A DNA stretch of 64,000 bases, from NCBI RefSeq assembly GCF_001458115.1, contig NZ_CZRP01000011.1, forward strand, positions 434,001 through 498,000, read 5' to 3'. This stretch comes from Gracilibacillus massiliensis. GTDB taxonomy: Bacteria; Bacillota; Bacilli; Bacillales; Amphibacillaceae. Numbering within the stretch: the stretch's first letter is position 1; each line of letters opens with the position of its first letter. Below the pieces are notes generated by a model. The model was given only the letters and a program-made list of their open reading frames with translations, was not told the DNA's origin and ran no database searches. A program made the position numbers and the translations under genes. Shown one piece after another: positions 38,273-47,076 of the stretch.

Positions 38273-39115
38273 ATGACAGTTGCTATAATCACCGATAGTA
38301 CCGCATACATATCAGAATCACAAAGAAATCAAATGAATATACATATGGTCCCACTTAATGTCGTATTCGGAACAGAATCGTATCAAGAGGAAGTAGATAT
38401 TACCACGGATGAATTCTACCCAAAAGTGAGAGAAGTAGAGCAATTACCGAAAACTTCACAACCCTCGATTGGATTGATTACCGAAAAGTTAAGAGAGCTG
38501 GCAGAAGTACATGATCAAATTATTTTTATCACATTATCAAGTGGAATTAGCGGAACATTCCAATCTGTTGTGACTGCCCAAGCGATGGTAGAGGATATCA
38601 ACGTATTTCCGTTCGACTCTGAAATCAGCTGTATGGCCCAAGGCTTTTATGTATTAGAAGCAGCAGAAATGGCGAAAGATGGACAAGATGCCGAAACAAT
38701 TATGAAAAGGCTCCACCAAATGAAAACGTCATTAAGAGCGTATTTTATGGCAGATGATTTAACACACCTTCACCGTGGCGGCCGATTAAATGGCGCACAA
38801 GCATTAATTGGAAGTATGCTTCAGGTCAAACCAATTCTTCATTTTGAAGATACTAAGATCGTTCCTTATGAAAAAATTCGAACAAAGAAAAAGGCATTAA
38901 AGCGTATATTTCAATTGTTTGAAGAAGATGCATCAAAAGGAGCGCCAATCAAAGCTACTGTCATTCATGCCAATCGTGAAGCAGAAGCAATGGAATGGAA
39001 ACACCAGTTAGAATCTCGTTTTGAAAACGTGGATGTATGTGTAAGTTATTTCGGTCCAGTTATCGGAACCCACTTGGGTGAAGGAGCACTTGGCCTAGGC
39101 TGGTACAAAAAATAA
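38273..39115 (+). CDS. DegV-family fatty-acid-binding protein
   Basis: A 280-residue protein with AIITDSTAYIS at the start, FITLSSGISGTFQSV, and LHRGGRLNGAQALIGSMLQVKPIL, the DegV/FakB pattern. FakB proteins bind fatty acids and present them to the kinase FakA for phospholipid synthesis. The position between degU and comFA matches B. subtilis yviA. A GAAGGTGGG/CCCATCTTC hairpin follows at 39116-39137, without a T-run. Confidence 0.9.
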   Translation: MTVAIITDSTAYISESQRNQMNIHMVPLNVVFGTESYQEEVDITTDEFYPKVREVEQLPKTSQPSIGLITEKLRELAEVHDQIIFITLSSGISGTFQSVVTAQAMVEDINVFPFDSEISCMAQGFYVLEAAEMAKDGQDAETIMKRLHQMKTSLRAYFMADDLTHLHRGGRLNGAQALIGSMLQVKPILHFEDTKIVPYEKIRTKKKALKRIFQLFEEDASKGAPIKATVIHANREAEAMEWKHQLESRFENVDVCVSYFGPVIGTHLGEGALGLGWYKK

Positions 39116-39160
39116 GAAGGTGGGTTTTCCCATCTTCTCACTAAAAAAAGGAGATAGTTA

Positions 39161-40498
39161 ATGAATTTTTCTGACTTCCTCGCCGGTAAACTCTTATTAC
39201 CTCAAGAAATTCCACTAAGTACAGCTACGATTTCTTATTTACACCGCACCAATCAAATTAAAAAACATCCAAGTATCGAACAAAAATATAACAGGTACCA
39301 ATGCTTGCGCTGTGGTAATCGCAAACAATCATTATTTGCCAACCTGCCATGTGCTAGATGTCAAAGTCAACATCTTTATTGTCGGAATTGTATCGCCACT
39401 GGAAGAGTATTAGCTTGTGAGCATCTCACGACCTGGACTGGTGATCCGCCGAAATGGCCAAAACAAGTAAACCCCTGTAATTGGAAAGGTACCTTAACGA
39501 AACATCAACAACTAGCAGCAGAAACATTAAAAAAGGCATTAGCATCTCATCAAGCCGAACAATTAGTCTGGGCCGTTTGCGGATCTGGTAAAACGGAAAT
39601 GCTTTTCCCAGTGATAGAACTTGCGATTAAAGAAAATCGACGTCTATGTATTGCAACGCCTAGAGCAGATGTTGTAAGAGAACTATTTCCCCGAATCAAA
39701 CAATCATTTCCGCAAACAGAGACCGAGGCCTTGTATGCAGATTCACCTGACCGCACCGAAATAGGCCAACTCGTCATTAGTACAACCCACCAATTAATTC
39801 GCTATCAAGAGGCGTTTGATCTAATGATTATTGATGAAATCGATGCTTTCCCGTTTCATCATGATCCAACCCTACCTTTTCTATCAAACAGAGCATGCAA
39901 AGAAGATGCGACAAAAATCTATTTAACCGCAACCCCGAGACCAAGCCAGCAAAAACAAATTTCTAAAAAGAAACTTCCCACCATTTTTGTTCCAATTCGT
40001 TATCATGGACATCCCTTACCAATCCCTCAACTGCAAATAGAGTGGAATTTAAGAAAAAAACTAAAACGAGGAAACCAACCTAATACACTCCAACACTTTA
40101 TCAATAAACGTACAAATCAGCGACAGTTACTTATTTTTGTTCCGAGCATTGCCTTGTTAGAGAAGGTGGCCACTCTTTTAAAGGCAGAGTCAGTTCATGC
40201 AGGGGATCCGAAGCGAAAAGAGAAAGTCATAGATTTCCGTCAAAAAAAGATAGATGTATTGATTACAACTACTATTTTAGAACGTGGTGTAACGTTTCCC
40301 TCTGTTGATGTTGTCGTTCTTGACGCAGGACATAAAGTCTTCGATGAAGCAGCTTTAGTACAAATTGCAGGAAGGGCTGGGAGAAGTCCAGATGATCCGA
40401 CAGGTGAAGTAGTGTTAATCCATCAAGGGAAAACAACTGCCATCGAACAAGCAATTACCCAAATTAAGATGATGAATAAGAAGGGGATGAAACTATGA
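39161..40498 (+). CDS. comFA: ComFA, late competence DNA helicase/translocase
   Basis: A 445-residue DEAD-like ATPase. The N-terminal zinc finger has CLRCGNRKQ and CARCQSQHLYCRNC (residues about 47-80). Walker A is CGSGKTEM near 138, Walker B IIDEIDAFPF, then TTTILERGVTFPSVDVVVLDAGH and QIAGRAGRS. It drives import of single-stranded DNA through ComEC in competent B. subtilis. It overlaps comFC by four bases. comFB, normally between them, is absent. Confidence 0.94.
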   Translation: MNFSDFLAGKLLLPQEIPLSTATISYLHRTNQIKKHPSIEQKYNRYQCLRCGNRKQSLFANLPCARCQSQHLYCRNCIATGRVLACEHLTTWTGDPPKWPKQVNPCNWKGTLTKHQQLAAETLKKALASHQAEQLVWAVCGSGKTEMLFPVIELAIKENRRLCIATPRADVVRELFPRIKQSFPQTETEALYADSPDRTEIGQLVISTTHQLIRYQEAFDLMIIDEIDAFPFHHDPTLPFLSNRACKEDATKIYLTATPRPSQQKQISKKKLPTIFVPIRYHGHPLPIPQLQIEWNLRKKLKRGNQPNTLQHFINKRTNQRQLLIFVPSIALLEKVATLLKAESVHAGDPKRKEKVIDFRQKKIDVLITTTILERGVTFPSVDVVVLDAGHKVFDEAALVQIAGRAGRSPDDPTGEVVLIHQGKTTAIEQAITQIKMMNKKGMKL

Positions 40499-41187
40499 AT
40501 TGCATCTATTGTCAGGAAAGCATTGACCAATCGGTAACATGGTCGACGCTCTTCATTTCTGCTTCTACTAATAACTTATGTCATGATTGCAGAGCCCAGC
40601 TTCAGGCGATAACAGATGTAATTTGTGAAAAATGTGGAAGATCAACGAAAGAAAAAGTGTGTTCCGATTGTAAGCAGTGGTTAGCGTCAGAAAATTTTCA
40701 ATCGGTCCTCGAATATAATCGCTCGATTTATCAATACAACCCTTTTATGCAGGATATAATAGCTCAGTGGAAATATAGAGGCGATTATCAATTAATCTCA
40801 ATTTTTGAAGAGGCTATTTCTCAAAAGATCTCTAGTCTTTTTCCCATTAAATCACTAACAATTGTGCCGATTCCGCTAACGAAACAAAGATTGCAGGAAC
40901 GAGCATTTAACCAATCAGAGGCAATTACTGAAATCATTGCAGCAAAATCCCATATTCCGATCGTAAATGCCTTAGAAAGAAACTCACAACATTCAGAAAA
41001 ACAGTCGAAAAAATCAAAAAAAGAACGAATGACAACAAAAAATCCATTTCAATTAACGCAAAAGCTTCAAACCAATGTGCTTCTGGTCGATGATATATAT
41101 ACAACAGGTATGACGATTCATCATGCAGCAAAAGTATTAAAAGATGCAGGATGTGCGAAAATCTACAGTTTCACTTTAGTTAGATAG
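40495..41187 (+). CDS. comFC: ComFC, competence protein with phosphoribosyltransferase domain
   Basis: A 230-residue protein. An N-terminal zinc-binding part has CIYCQES, CHDC and CEKCGRSTKEKVCSDC. The C-terminal PRTase fold has the PRPP loop VLLVDDIYTTGMTIHHAAKVL and IPLTKQRLQERAFNQSEAI. It works with ComFA in handling incoming DNA. Directly coupled to comFA by the ATGA overlap. Length is normal for the family. Confidence 0.94.
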   Translation: MNCIYCQESIDQSVTWSTLFISASTNNLCHDCRAQLQAITDVICEKCGRSTKEKVCSDCKQWLASENFQSVLEYNRSIYQYNPFMQDIIAQWKYRGDYQLISIFEEAISQKISSLFPIKSLTIVPIPLTKQRLQERAFNQSEAITEIIAAKSHIPIVNALERNSQHSEKQSKKSKKERMTTKNPFQLTQKLQTNVLLVDDIYTTGMTIHHAAKVLKDAGCAKIYSFTLVR

Positions 41188-41208
41188 TTCTATAAACCTA
41201 TTTAGTTA

Positions 41209-41217
41209 TGATATAAT
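41209..41217 (+). promoter_or_regulatory. Extended -10 promoter upstream of yvyF
   Basis: TGATATAAT lies about 33 bases before the yvyF start, so the gene may have its own vegetative promoter in addition to read-through from comF. No clear -35. Confidence 0.4.
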
Positions 41218-41249
41218 ATAACAAAATCCAACAGAGAGAGGTGCTAATA

Positions 41250-41669
41250 ATGGGTGAATTAGCAAATTGCGCCAGATGTGATAAAGTGTTTGTTAAAACA
41301 ACCAAATCGGTCTGTCCAGAATGTATAAAAGAGGATGAAAGATTATTTCAAATCGTTTACAATTTTTTAAAAAAACGTGAAAATCGCCAAGCAACCATTC
41401 CAGAAATTGTCGAAGCAACAGAAGTGAAAGAGGATCTTATTCTACAATTTGTTAAAGATAATCGACTGAGATCAACGCAATTTCCAAATTTAAGTTACCC
41501 TTGTGAGCGGTGTGGTGAACCAATCGCTCGTGGTAAGTTATGCGATAACTGCACAACCGATATCTCATCTGACCTACGTCACGAACAAGAATTGCAACGA
41601 ATCAAGCGTAAAAATCAAGAAGAAGAAAACAAAAAGGCCCGCACGTATTTTACAAGAAACAAGAACTAG
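41250..41669 (+). CDS. yvyF: YvyF-type flagellar operon protein
   Basis: A 139-residue protein with two Cys4 clusters (CARCDKVFVK...CPEC near the start, and CERCGEPIARGKLCDNC near residue 85) and a helical middle (RENRQATIPEIVEATEVKEDLI). It matches the TIGR03826-type protein found before flgM in Bacilli. The ATG at 41250 follows GAGAGGTG; an in-frame GTG at 41241 overlaps that site. Function unproven, perhaps regulatory. Confidence 0.85.
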   Translation: MGELANCARCDKVFVKTTKSVCPECIKEDERLFQIVYNFLKKRENRQATIPEIVEATEVKEDLILQFVKDNRLRSTQFPNLSYPCERCGEPIARGKLCDNCTTDISSDLRHEQELQRIKRKNQEEENKKARTYFTRNKN

Positions 41670-41752
41670 TATAATTTGTAAAGTAGTCGGAGGATCACTG
41701 TGACCGGAATATAAATAGTTTTATTTCAGATATTTACCTATATATGTTGATT

Positions 41753-41913
41753 TCTTCACGGGAATCTAGTTACTGTTGACGGGAATTATCATCCGCTAGA
41801 CGGGAATAAAGCATTTTTCCCGTGAAGAAGAAGACAATTCCCGTCAAGAACAAATGAATTCCAGTGAAGAGAGACTTAATTCCCGTCAAGAATGTACTGA
41901 TTCCCGTGAAGAA
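41753..41913. repeat. 21-bp phased array: three CGGGAA units then five inverted TTCCCG units
   Basis: CGGG starts at 41759, 41780 and 41801. CCCG (once CCAG) starts at 41819, 41840, 41861, 41882 and 41903. Every step is 21 bases, and the step across the centre is 18. The array near 26.1 kb has the mirror composition (five then three) and the same 18-base centre containing AAAGCAT. It lies between yvyF and flgM. Confidence 0.9.
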
Positions 41914-42126
41914 AAATTATGCCATACTAAACGAATGTAATAATCTTCGCTGTTTTTACTAATAGCTTAAAATTCAGACGATTTCAAGTTCTATTTGAAC
42001 AATCGTTTGGTTATCTCTAATTGTACAATATATTAAACCAGTCTCTTTTTAGTGATAAACGAGCTATTTCTCCTACTTTCGACCTCTTCTCAATACTACT
42101 CCAAACAGATATACTAAAAGAATCAT
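41914..42126. other. Intergenic stretch before flgM
   Basis: Together with the array this makes over 500 bases without a gene. I see no ORF, repeat or strong hairpin between the array and the SigD promoter. Confidence 0.6.
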
Positions 42127-42153
42127 TAAACATTTAAAAGAATCGTCCGATAT
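42127..42153 (+). promoter_or_regulatory. SigD promoter of the flgM operon
   Basis: TAAA at 42127-42130, a 15-base spacer and TCCGATAT at 42146-42153 match the flagellar SigD consensus TAAA-N15-GCCGATAT except for one base. It lies 47 bases before flgM. TATAAT also overlaps the -10, so SigA use is possible. Confidence 0.8.
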
Positions 42154-42199
42154 AATAGTTAAATCACTACGTGCGAAGGAAGGAAAGAGGTGAAAGGTC

Positions 42200-42457
42200 T
42201 TGAAAATTCATGGACCAAATCATTCCAATATTAACCCATATCAAAATCAAAAGAACATCCAAAAAAACGATACGAAATCGACTGGCAATGCCTACAAGCC
42301 CGATCAACTGGAAATTTCAGATAAAGCATTAAAAATGCAACAAAAAGACGCTCGCCAAAAGTATGTAAATGAAATTAAACAACAAGTAGATGCCGGTGAG
42401 TACCAAGTAAATACACAAGAAACAGCGAAGAAAATCCTGAATTTCTGGAAAGCCTAA
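42200..42457 (+). CDS. flgM: FlgM anti-sigma factor
   Basis: An 85-residue protein starting at TTG after AGAGGTGAAAGG. The C-terminal half (RQKYVNEIKQQVDAGEYQVN followed by TQETAKKILNFWKA) is the SigD-binding region of FlgM. It holds SigD inactive until the hook is finished, when it is removed from action. Being transcribed from a SigD promoter gives negative feedback. First gene of flgM-flgN-flgK-flgL. Confidence 0.93.
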   Translation: MKIHGPNHSNINPYQNQKNIQKNDTKSTGNAYKPDQLEISDKALKMQQKDARQKYVNEIKQQVDAGEYQVNTQETAKKILNFWKA

Positions 42458-42488
42458 TAAAACGTAAGTAAAAGGAGCAGACGAATCA

Positions 42489-42986
42489 ATGTCCGTTCAA
42501 ACGATTATTGACCATCTAAGAAAATTGATAGAGTTACATGATAGCTTAGTACATGTTTCCAAACAGAAGACTGAAATACTGAAAGAAGGAAACATGGATC
42601 ATTTGCAAGAATTGTTGAAGAATGAACAAAAACATGTTCAGGCCATCAATCAAATCGAGCAAAAACGATTAGAGGCTGTTCATCAGTGGGCAGAGACTAA
42701 CCAATTAGATCCAACAACTATCACCGTATCGACTATCATTGAAGAGCATACAAGTGGAGCGGATCAAAAAGATTTAGAAGAGGTTACCTTAACGTTAGCA
42801 GAGCAATTGATGGAGTTACGTCGGCAAGAGGATTTAAACAAACAACTAACCCAGCAATCGTTGCAATTCGTTCAACTATCACTTGATATGATGCAACCAT
42901 CGATAAAGAATATGAATTACGGAAAAACCAAAAAACAACCTGATACGTCTGCTCCAAAACGTTCGGTATTTGATTCGAAAGCATAA
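42489..42986 (+). CDS. flgN: FlgN export chaperone
   Basis: A 165-residue helical protein (TIIDHLRKLIELHDSLVHVSKQKTEILKEG at the N-terminus) with the FlgN-family pattern. It is predicted to escort the hook-filament junction proteins FlgK and FlgL, encoded immediately downstream, to the flagellar export gate. The C-terminal 25 residues are Lys-rich and probably disordered. Confidence 0.88.
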   Translation: MSVQTIIDHLRKLIELHDSLVHVSKQKTEILKEGNMDHLQELLKNEQKHVQAINQIEQKRLEAVHQWAETNQLDPTTITVSTIIEEHTSGADQKDLEEVTLTLAEQLMELRRQEDLNKQLTQQSLQFVQLSLDMMQPSIKNMNYGKTKKQPDTSAPKRSVFDSKA

Positions 42987-43001
42987 GTAGGAGGAAAGAG
43001 C

Positions 43002-44672
43002 ATGCCATCAACTTTTAATGGATTGGAAGTGGCGAAACGTGCACTCCATACCCAACAAGCAGCCCTATATACGACAGGACATAACATCGCCAATGCCAAC
43101 ACAGAAGGCTATACAAGACAGCGAGTTAATATGAGTCCAACTGCACCATATCCACCTGCATCGAGAAATCGTCCAGAAATACCAGGGCAAATTGGTAGTG
43201 GTGTCGAAGCAGGTTCCGTTGAGCGAATTCGTGATAGTTTTATTGATAAACAATTCCGTCAAGAAAATACGAAGGTTGGCTTTTACGAATCGAAAGCAGA
43301 TATGATGTCAAAAATGGAATCGATTCTAAATGAACCGACAGATGAAGGGTTATCACAAACTCTCGATTTATTTTGGCAATCATTACAGGATTTATCAGTA
43401 AACCCTGAGGATTCTGGTGCTCGTTCAGTAGTAAAAGAGCGTGGTAATGCCTTAGCAGATGCCTTTTCCTATGTCCATAATTCCTTGCAGGACGTCAGAG
43501 CCAATCTAAAGAATGAAATTGGTGTCGATAATACCGAAGTGAACTCGCTAATTGATCAGATCAATCAGTTAAATGGTCAAATAACGAAAATCGAGCCACA
43601 TGGTTATGTACCAAATGATTTGTATGATGAACGTGACCGCCTAATCGATGAACTTTCAGAATATGTAGATATAAAAGTAGATTACCGTAAAAGTTCAGGT
43701 CAACCAAGCCCAATTGCTCAAGGAATTGCAACGGTAACATTAATCACAGACAGTGATGATGTCGAAAATGGTAATAATGAGGCAATCAAGCTTGTTGATG
43801 GCAGTGTAGGCGTTGAATTAGGTAGTGATGAAGCAGTTCGACATGTTTTTAGCGATTTTGATAGTGATAATAATTTAAAAGCACTATTTTTTGACCAACC
43901 TGACCGAGATTTAACCGTTGAAGAACAAACAGAAAATCTTGCAGCTAATTATGACAATGAAGTACATATCTATGCGAGTAATTACGATGTTCAAGGGAAG
44001 CTCAAGGCATTGATTGATGGGTCTGGCTATCTGGAAGGGTTCCAATATGATGGAACAGGTAATGAAGATGGCACACCATCAGGCGAAATTAATGAGATGC
44101 TTACGAAATTAGACCGCATGGTAGAGAATTTCGTGACCGAATTTAACGCTGTACACAATAATGGCTATACCTTAACGACTGATGCTGCAGGTGACGCTGT
44201 ACCAGGTGGCGACTTTTTCACCGGAACGACAGCAGACACGATCTCAGTTGTCGAAGCAATCCAAGAGGATGCAGACCTCATTGCGGCAAGCAGCTCTGGT
44301 GCACCGGGTGATGGTGAAAATGCTACAGAGTTAGCAAATGCCTATACCAAACGGGTAGAAGAATTTCTGTCATATGACGATACAAATCCCGAACAACTAG
44401 ATGATAAAGCAACGATCAAAAGTTATTTCGAATCTGTTATCGGGGAAATGGGTGTTGTTGCTCAGGAATCACAACGTATGCAAGGGAACTCACAGATTCT
44501 AAGACAACAAGTAGAAGAATCACGACAAGCAATCAGTTCTGTCTCATTGGATGAAGAAATGACCAATATGATTCAATACCAGCATGCCTATAATGCCGCA
44601 GCACGAAACATGACAGCAGTCGACGAAATGTTGGACCGAATCATTAATAACATGGGCTTAGTAGGGAGGTAA
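43002..44672 (+). CDS. flgK: FlgK hook-filament junction protein (HAP1)
   Basis: A 556-residue protein. The N-terminus TFNGLEVAKRALHTQQAALYTTGHNIANANTEGYTRQRV is typical of flagellar rod/hook/HAP proteins. The C-terminus ends SVSLDEEMTNMIQYQHAYNA with helical heptads. The middle is acidic. It forms the first junction zone between hook and filament. GGAGG precedes the ATG, and the gene is five bases from flgL. Confidence 0.95.
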   Translation: MPSTFNGLEVAKRALHTQQAALYTTGHNIANANTEGYTRQRVNMSPTAPYPPASRNRPEIPGQIGSGVEAGSVERIRDSFIDKQFRQENTKVGFYESKADMMSKMESILNEPTDEGLSQTLDLFWQSLQDLSVNPEDSGARSVVKERGNALADAFSYVHNSLQDVRANLKNEIGVDNTEVNSLIDQINQLNGQITKIEPHGYVPNDLYDERDRLIDELSEYVDIKVDYRKSSGQPSPIAQGIATVTLITDSDDVENGNNEAIKLVDGSVGVELGSDEAVRHVFSDFDSDNNLKALFFDQPDRDLTVEEQTENLAANYDNEVHIYASNYDVQGKLKALIDGSGYLEGFQYDGTGNEDGTPSGEINEMLTKLDRMVENFVTEFNAVHNNGYTLTTDAAGDAVPGGDFFTGTTADTISVVEAIQEDADLIAASSSGAPGDGENATELANAYTKRVEEFLSYDDTNPEQLDDKATIKSYFESVIGEMGVVAQESQRMQGNSQILRQQVEESRQAISSVSLDEEMTNMIQYQHAYNAAARNMTAVDEMLDRIINNMGLVGR

Positions 44673-44676
44673 TTAA

Positions 44677-45573
44677 ATGCGTGTCACTCAAAGTATGTTA
44701 ACGAACAATATGTTACGTAATTTAAGTAGCAGTTATAATAGTTTAGGAAAATATATGGAGCAATTATCAACAGGTAAGAAGATCAACCGCCCCTCTGATG
44801 ATCCAGTTGTAGCGATGAAAGGGATGGATTATCGAACACAAGTAAACCAAGTAGAGCAATATGAGCGAAATATTGGTGAAGTTCATAATTGGATGGACAA
44901 CTCTGATTCTGCACTTGATAAGGTACAAAAAGGCTTAGAACGTCTTCGTGAATTAGCAGTTCAAGGTGCAAATGGAACGTATGAAGAAGGACAACGTGGC
45001 AATATCGCATCAGAAGTTGAGCAGTTAAAGGAACATGTGCTTGAGATTGCGAATACAAAGGTTAATAACAAATACATTTTCAGTGGAACAGAAACGACTG
45101 GTAATGGTGGAGACAAACCATATGTATTGAATGATGATGGTACGTTTGTTAATCCAATTAATAATGATGACGTTCGAATAGAAGTATCAGATGGAACAAA
45201 AATTCGAGTAAATGTACAACCGGACAGTATTTTTAACGAAGAATTATTCTCTGATCTAACAGATTTTGCAGAAGAGCTTCGTGAAGGAAACGATGATGAA
45301 GCTTTAGGCGAATTTATTAGCAGAATGGATACACATATTGATAATAATGTAAATGCACGTGCTGATTTAGGTGCACGACAAAATCGAATCGACTTGATTG
45401 AAAATCGTGTGCAGGAACAAGCAGTAACGGCAAAAGATATGATGTCTAAGAATGAAGATGCTGATATGGAGCAAGTGATTATGAATTTAACATCTCAAGA
45501 AGCAGTCCATCGAGCGGCATTAAGTGGTGGAGCACGAATTATACAACCAACTTTATTAGACTTTTTACGTTAA
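44677..45573 (+). CDS. flgL: FlgL hook-filament junction protein (HAP3)
   Basis: A 298-residue flagellin-like protein. The N-terminal coil has RVTQSMLTNNMLRNLSSSYNSLGKYMEQLSTGKKINRPSDDP, and the C-terminal coil NEDADMEQVIMNLTSQEAVHRAALS. It is the second junction ring between hook and filament. It closes the flgM operon, with a strong terminator eight bases after the stop. Confidence 0.95.
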   Translation: MRVTQSMLTNNMLRNLSSSYNSLGKYMEQLSTGKKINRPSDDPVVAMKGMDYRTQVNQVEQYERNIGEVHNWMDNSDSALDKVQKGLERLRELAVQGANGTYEEGQRGNIASEVEQLKEHVLEIANTKVNNKYIFSGTETTGNGGDKPYVLNDDGTFVNPINNDDVRIEVSDGTKIRVNVQPDSIFNEELFSDLTDFAEELREGNDDEALGEFISRMDTHIDNNVNARADLGARQNRIDLIENRVQEQAVTAKDMMSKNEDADMEQVIMNLTSQEAVHRAALSGGARIIQPTLLDFLR

Positions 45574-45580
45574 TACTGAA

Positions 45581-45617
45581 GCCTTACCTTGATTTTTAAA
45601 AAAAGGTGAGGCTTTTT
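45581..45617 (+). terminator. Terminator after flgL
   Basis: GCCTTACCTT pairs with AAGGTGAGGC (one G-T pair), followed by TTTTT. Confidence 0.9.
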
Positions 45618-45668
45618 ATCACGGTGTTAGGTTGATGAAAGTCTCACTATGTGAATGGAGGGATTCAT

Positions 45669-46259
45669 ATGCAGTTACCTCAATTACGAATCCAACAGCA
45701 AAACGCGATGATCGGTATTCAAACCAGAAATGCACAATTATCGATTGAAGCTGGACCAGCCAAACAAGAAATCAAACAACCAAAAGCAGACCTGCAAATT
45801 AATACGATAAAAGGTAAATTAACCATCGATCAGTCAAAAGCCTTAGCAGATGTTGGGATTATTCCTACTGAAGAATCGGTTAGCAGAATGGCAGACAAAG
45901 CCATGCAAACAGCAATAGAAGGGGCAAAAAAACGCCGTCGCCAAGGTGATATGCTTATGAAAATTGAAAACGGTGGCAATCCTTTAGCAATAATCGCAAA
46001 ACAAAATGGCCAACGACCCGAAAAACAATTTAATATCGGCTGGATACCTTCCGGTGATGCGGTGAAGTTTGATTATCAACCAGCGGAAGTTGATATAAAC
46101 GCTAAAGCAAATCCACCCCAAATAAGTACTCAACCAACGAAAAATCAATTTAATTACCAACGAGGCGGTATTGATGTTTATCTAGAACAAGAGAACTCCA
46201 TTAATATTGATTTTGTCAATGTGAAATTTGTCGGCAATAACTTTGAAATGGAAGTATAG
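45669..46259 (+). CDS. yviE: DUF6470 family protein (YviE)
   Basis: A 196-residue protein (LPQLRIQQQNAMIGIQTRNAQLSIEAGPAKQEI at the start, then a repeat-like beta pattern with DVNIN/EVDINAK stretches) matching YviE by sequence style and position between flgL and fliW. The ATG at 45669 follows GGAGGG; an upstream ATG at 45651 precedes that site. Function unknown, associated with flagella by its neighbours only. Confidence 0.82.
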   Translation: MQLPQLRIQQQNAMIGIQTRNAQLSIEAGPAKQEIKQPKADLQINTIKGKLTIDQSKALADVGIIPTEESVSRMADKAMQTAIEGAKKRRRQGDMLMKIENGGNPLAIIAKQNGQRPEKQFNIGWIPSGDAVKFDYQPAEVDINAKANPPQISTQPTKNQFNYQRGGIDVYLEQENSINIDFVNVKFVGNNFEMEV

Positions 46260-46271
46260 AAAGGTGAAACT

Positions 46272-46721
46272 ATGCGAATTAATACGAAATACTTCGGTGA
46301 AATCGAAATCAATCAAGAAGAAGTCATTCATTTTCCACAAGGAATACCAGGTTTTTTAGAAAAAAAAGATTTTATACTATTAAGTTTTGAGGAGAACGGC
46401 TTATTTCAAGTGTTGCAATCGACAGAAACAATTGATCCAGCATTTGTGGTAGTAAATCCATTTCTTTTTGTCAAAGATTACGAATTTAAATTAGATGATA
46501 CAACAATCGAACAACTGAAGATCAAGCAAGAAAATGATGTACTTGTGTTAGCGATTATGACGGTTAAAGACCCACTTGCAACGAGTACAGCAAATTTACA
46601 AGCACCAATAGTCATCAATCAAAATCAAAAATTAGCGAAACAATATATAACCGGTAATACAAAATACACATCAAAAGAAAAAATATTCAAGCAAACCTCC
46701 AATACAGAGGGGGAAAAATAA
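46272..46721 (+). CDS. fliW: FliW flagellar assembly factor
   Basis: A 149-residue protein with [35 protein letters not shown], the FliW signature. FliW binds free flagellin. When flagellin is exported, FliW is released and sequesters CsrA, relieving repression of hag translation. The stop TAATG overlaps the csrA start, consistent with the paired function. Confidence 0.94.
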   Translation: MRINTKYFGEIEINQEEVIHFPQGIPGFLEKKDFILLSFEENGLFQVLQSTETIDPAFVVVNPFLFVKDYEFKLDDTTIEQLKIKQENDVLVLAIMTVKDPLATSTANLQAPIVINQNQKLAKQYITGNTKYTSKEKIFKQTSNTEGEK

Positions 46722-46951
46722 TGTTAGTACTAACTAGAAAACTAAATGAAGCGATTCAAATCGGTGATGAGATAGAAGTAAAAGTATTAGCAATAGATGG
46801 TGAACAAATTAAATTAGGAATCTCTGCCCCTAAAAATGTTGAAATTCACAGGCAAGAGATTTATCAAGCAATTCAAGCAGAAAACAATGAAGCAGCGGAC
46901 ATTTCGACAAATTTACTCGAATTAATAAAAAAAAGTGATAAAAAGTATTAA
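46721..46951 (+). CDS. csrA: CsrA RNA-binding translational repressor
   Basis: A 76-residue protein: [41 protein letters not shown], and a short C-terminal tail. It represses flagellin synthesis by binding GGA-containing hairpins in the hag leader, and two candidate sites are present downstream. Its last codons overlap the -35 region of the hag SigD promoter. Confidence 0.95.
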   Translation: MLVLTRKLNEAIQIGDEIEVKVLAIDGEQIKLGISAPKNVEIHRQEIYQAIQAENNEAADISTNLLELIKKSDKKY

Positions 46952-46975
46952 ACATCTAGTAACATTTACCGATAG
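46949..46975 (+). promoter_or_regulatory. hag: SigD promoter of hag
   Basis: TAAA at 46949-46952, exactly 15 bases, then ACCGATAG at 46968-46975, close to TAAA-N15-GCCGATAT. It lies about 100 bases upstream of the flagellin start, leaving a long 5' leader. Confidence 0.82.
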
Positions 46976-46986
46976 TATAAGTAGGA

Positions 46987-47024
46987 ACTAATTCAGTGAC
47001 TGGCGGCCGCTTTCACTAATTAGT
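46987..47024 (+). promoter_or_regulatory. Hairpin at the 5' end of the hag leader
   Basis: ACTAATT pairs with AATTAGT and AGTGA with TCACT, with one bulged C and a GC-rich loop. As the first structure of the transcript it may protect the abundant flagellin mRNA from decay; this role is inferred. Confidence 0.6.
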
Positions 47025-47030
47025 ATACAA

Positions 47031-47066
47031 CCACAAGGATGTGGAAACTTACAATTCTCAAGGAGG
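47031..47066 (+). promoter_or_regulatory. CsrA-binding region in the hag leader
   Basis: CCACAAGGATGTGG at 47031-47044 forms a four-base stem presenting AGGA in the loop, and contains ACAAGGATGT, the core of the CsrA consensus RUACARGGAUGU. A second GGA lies in the ribosome-binding site AAGGAGG at 47060-47066. This two-site layout is the B. subtilis hag arrangement, in which CsrA blocks ribosome entry. Confidence 0.8.
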
Positions 47067-47076
47067 AACAATACTT

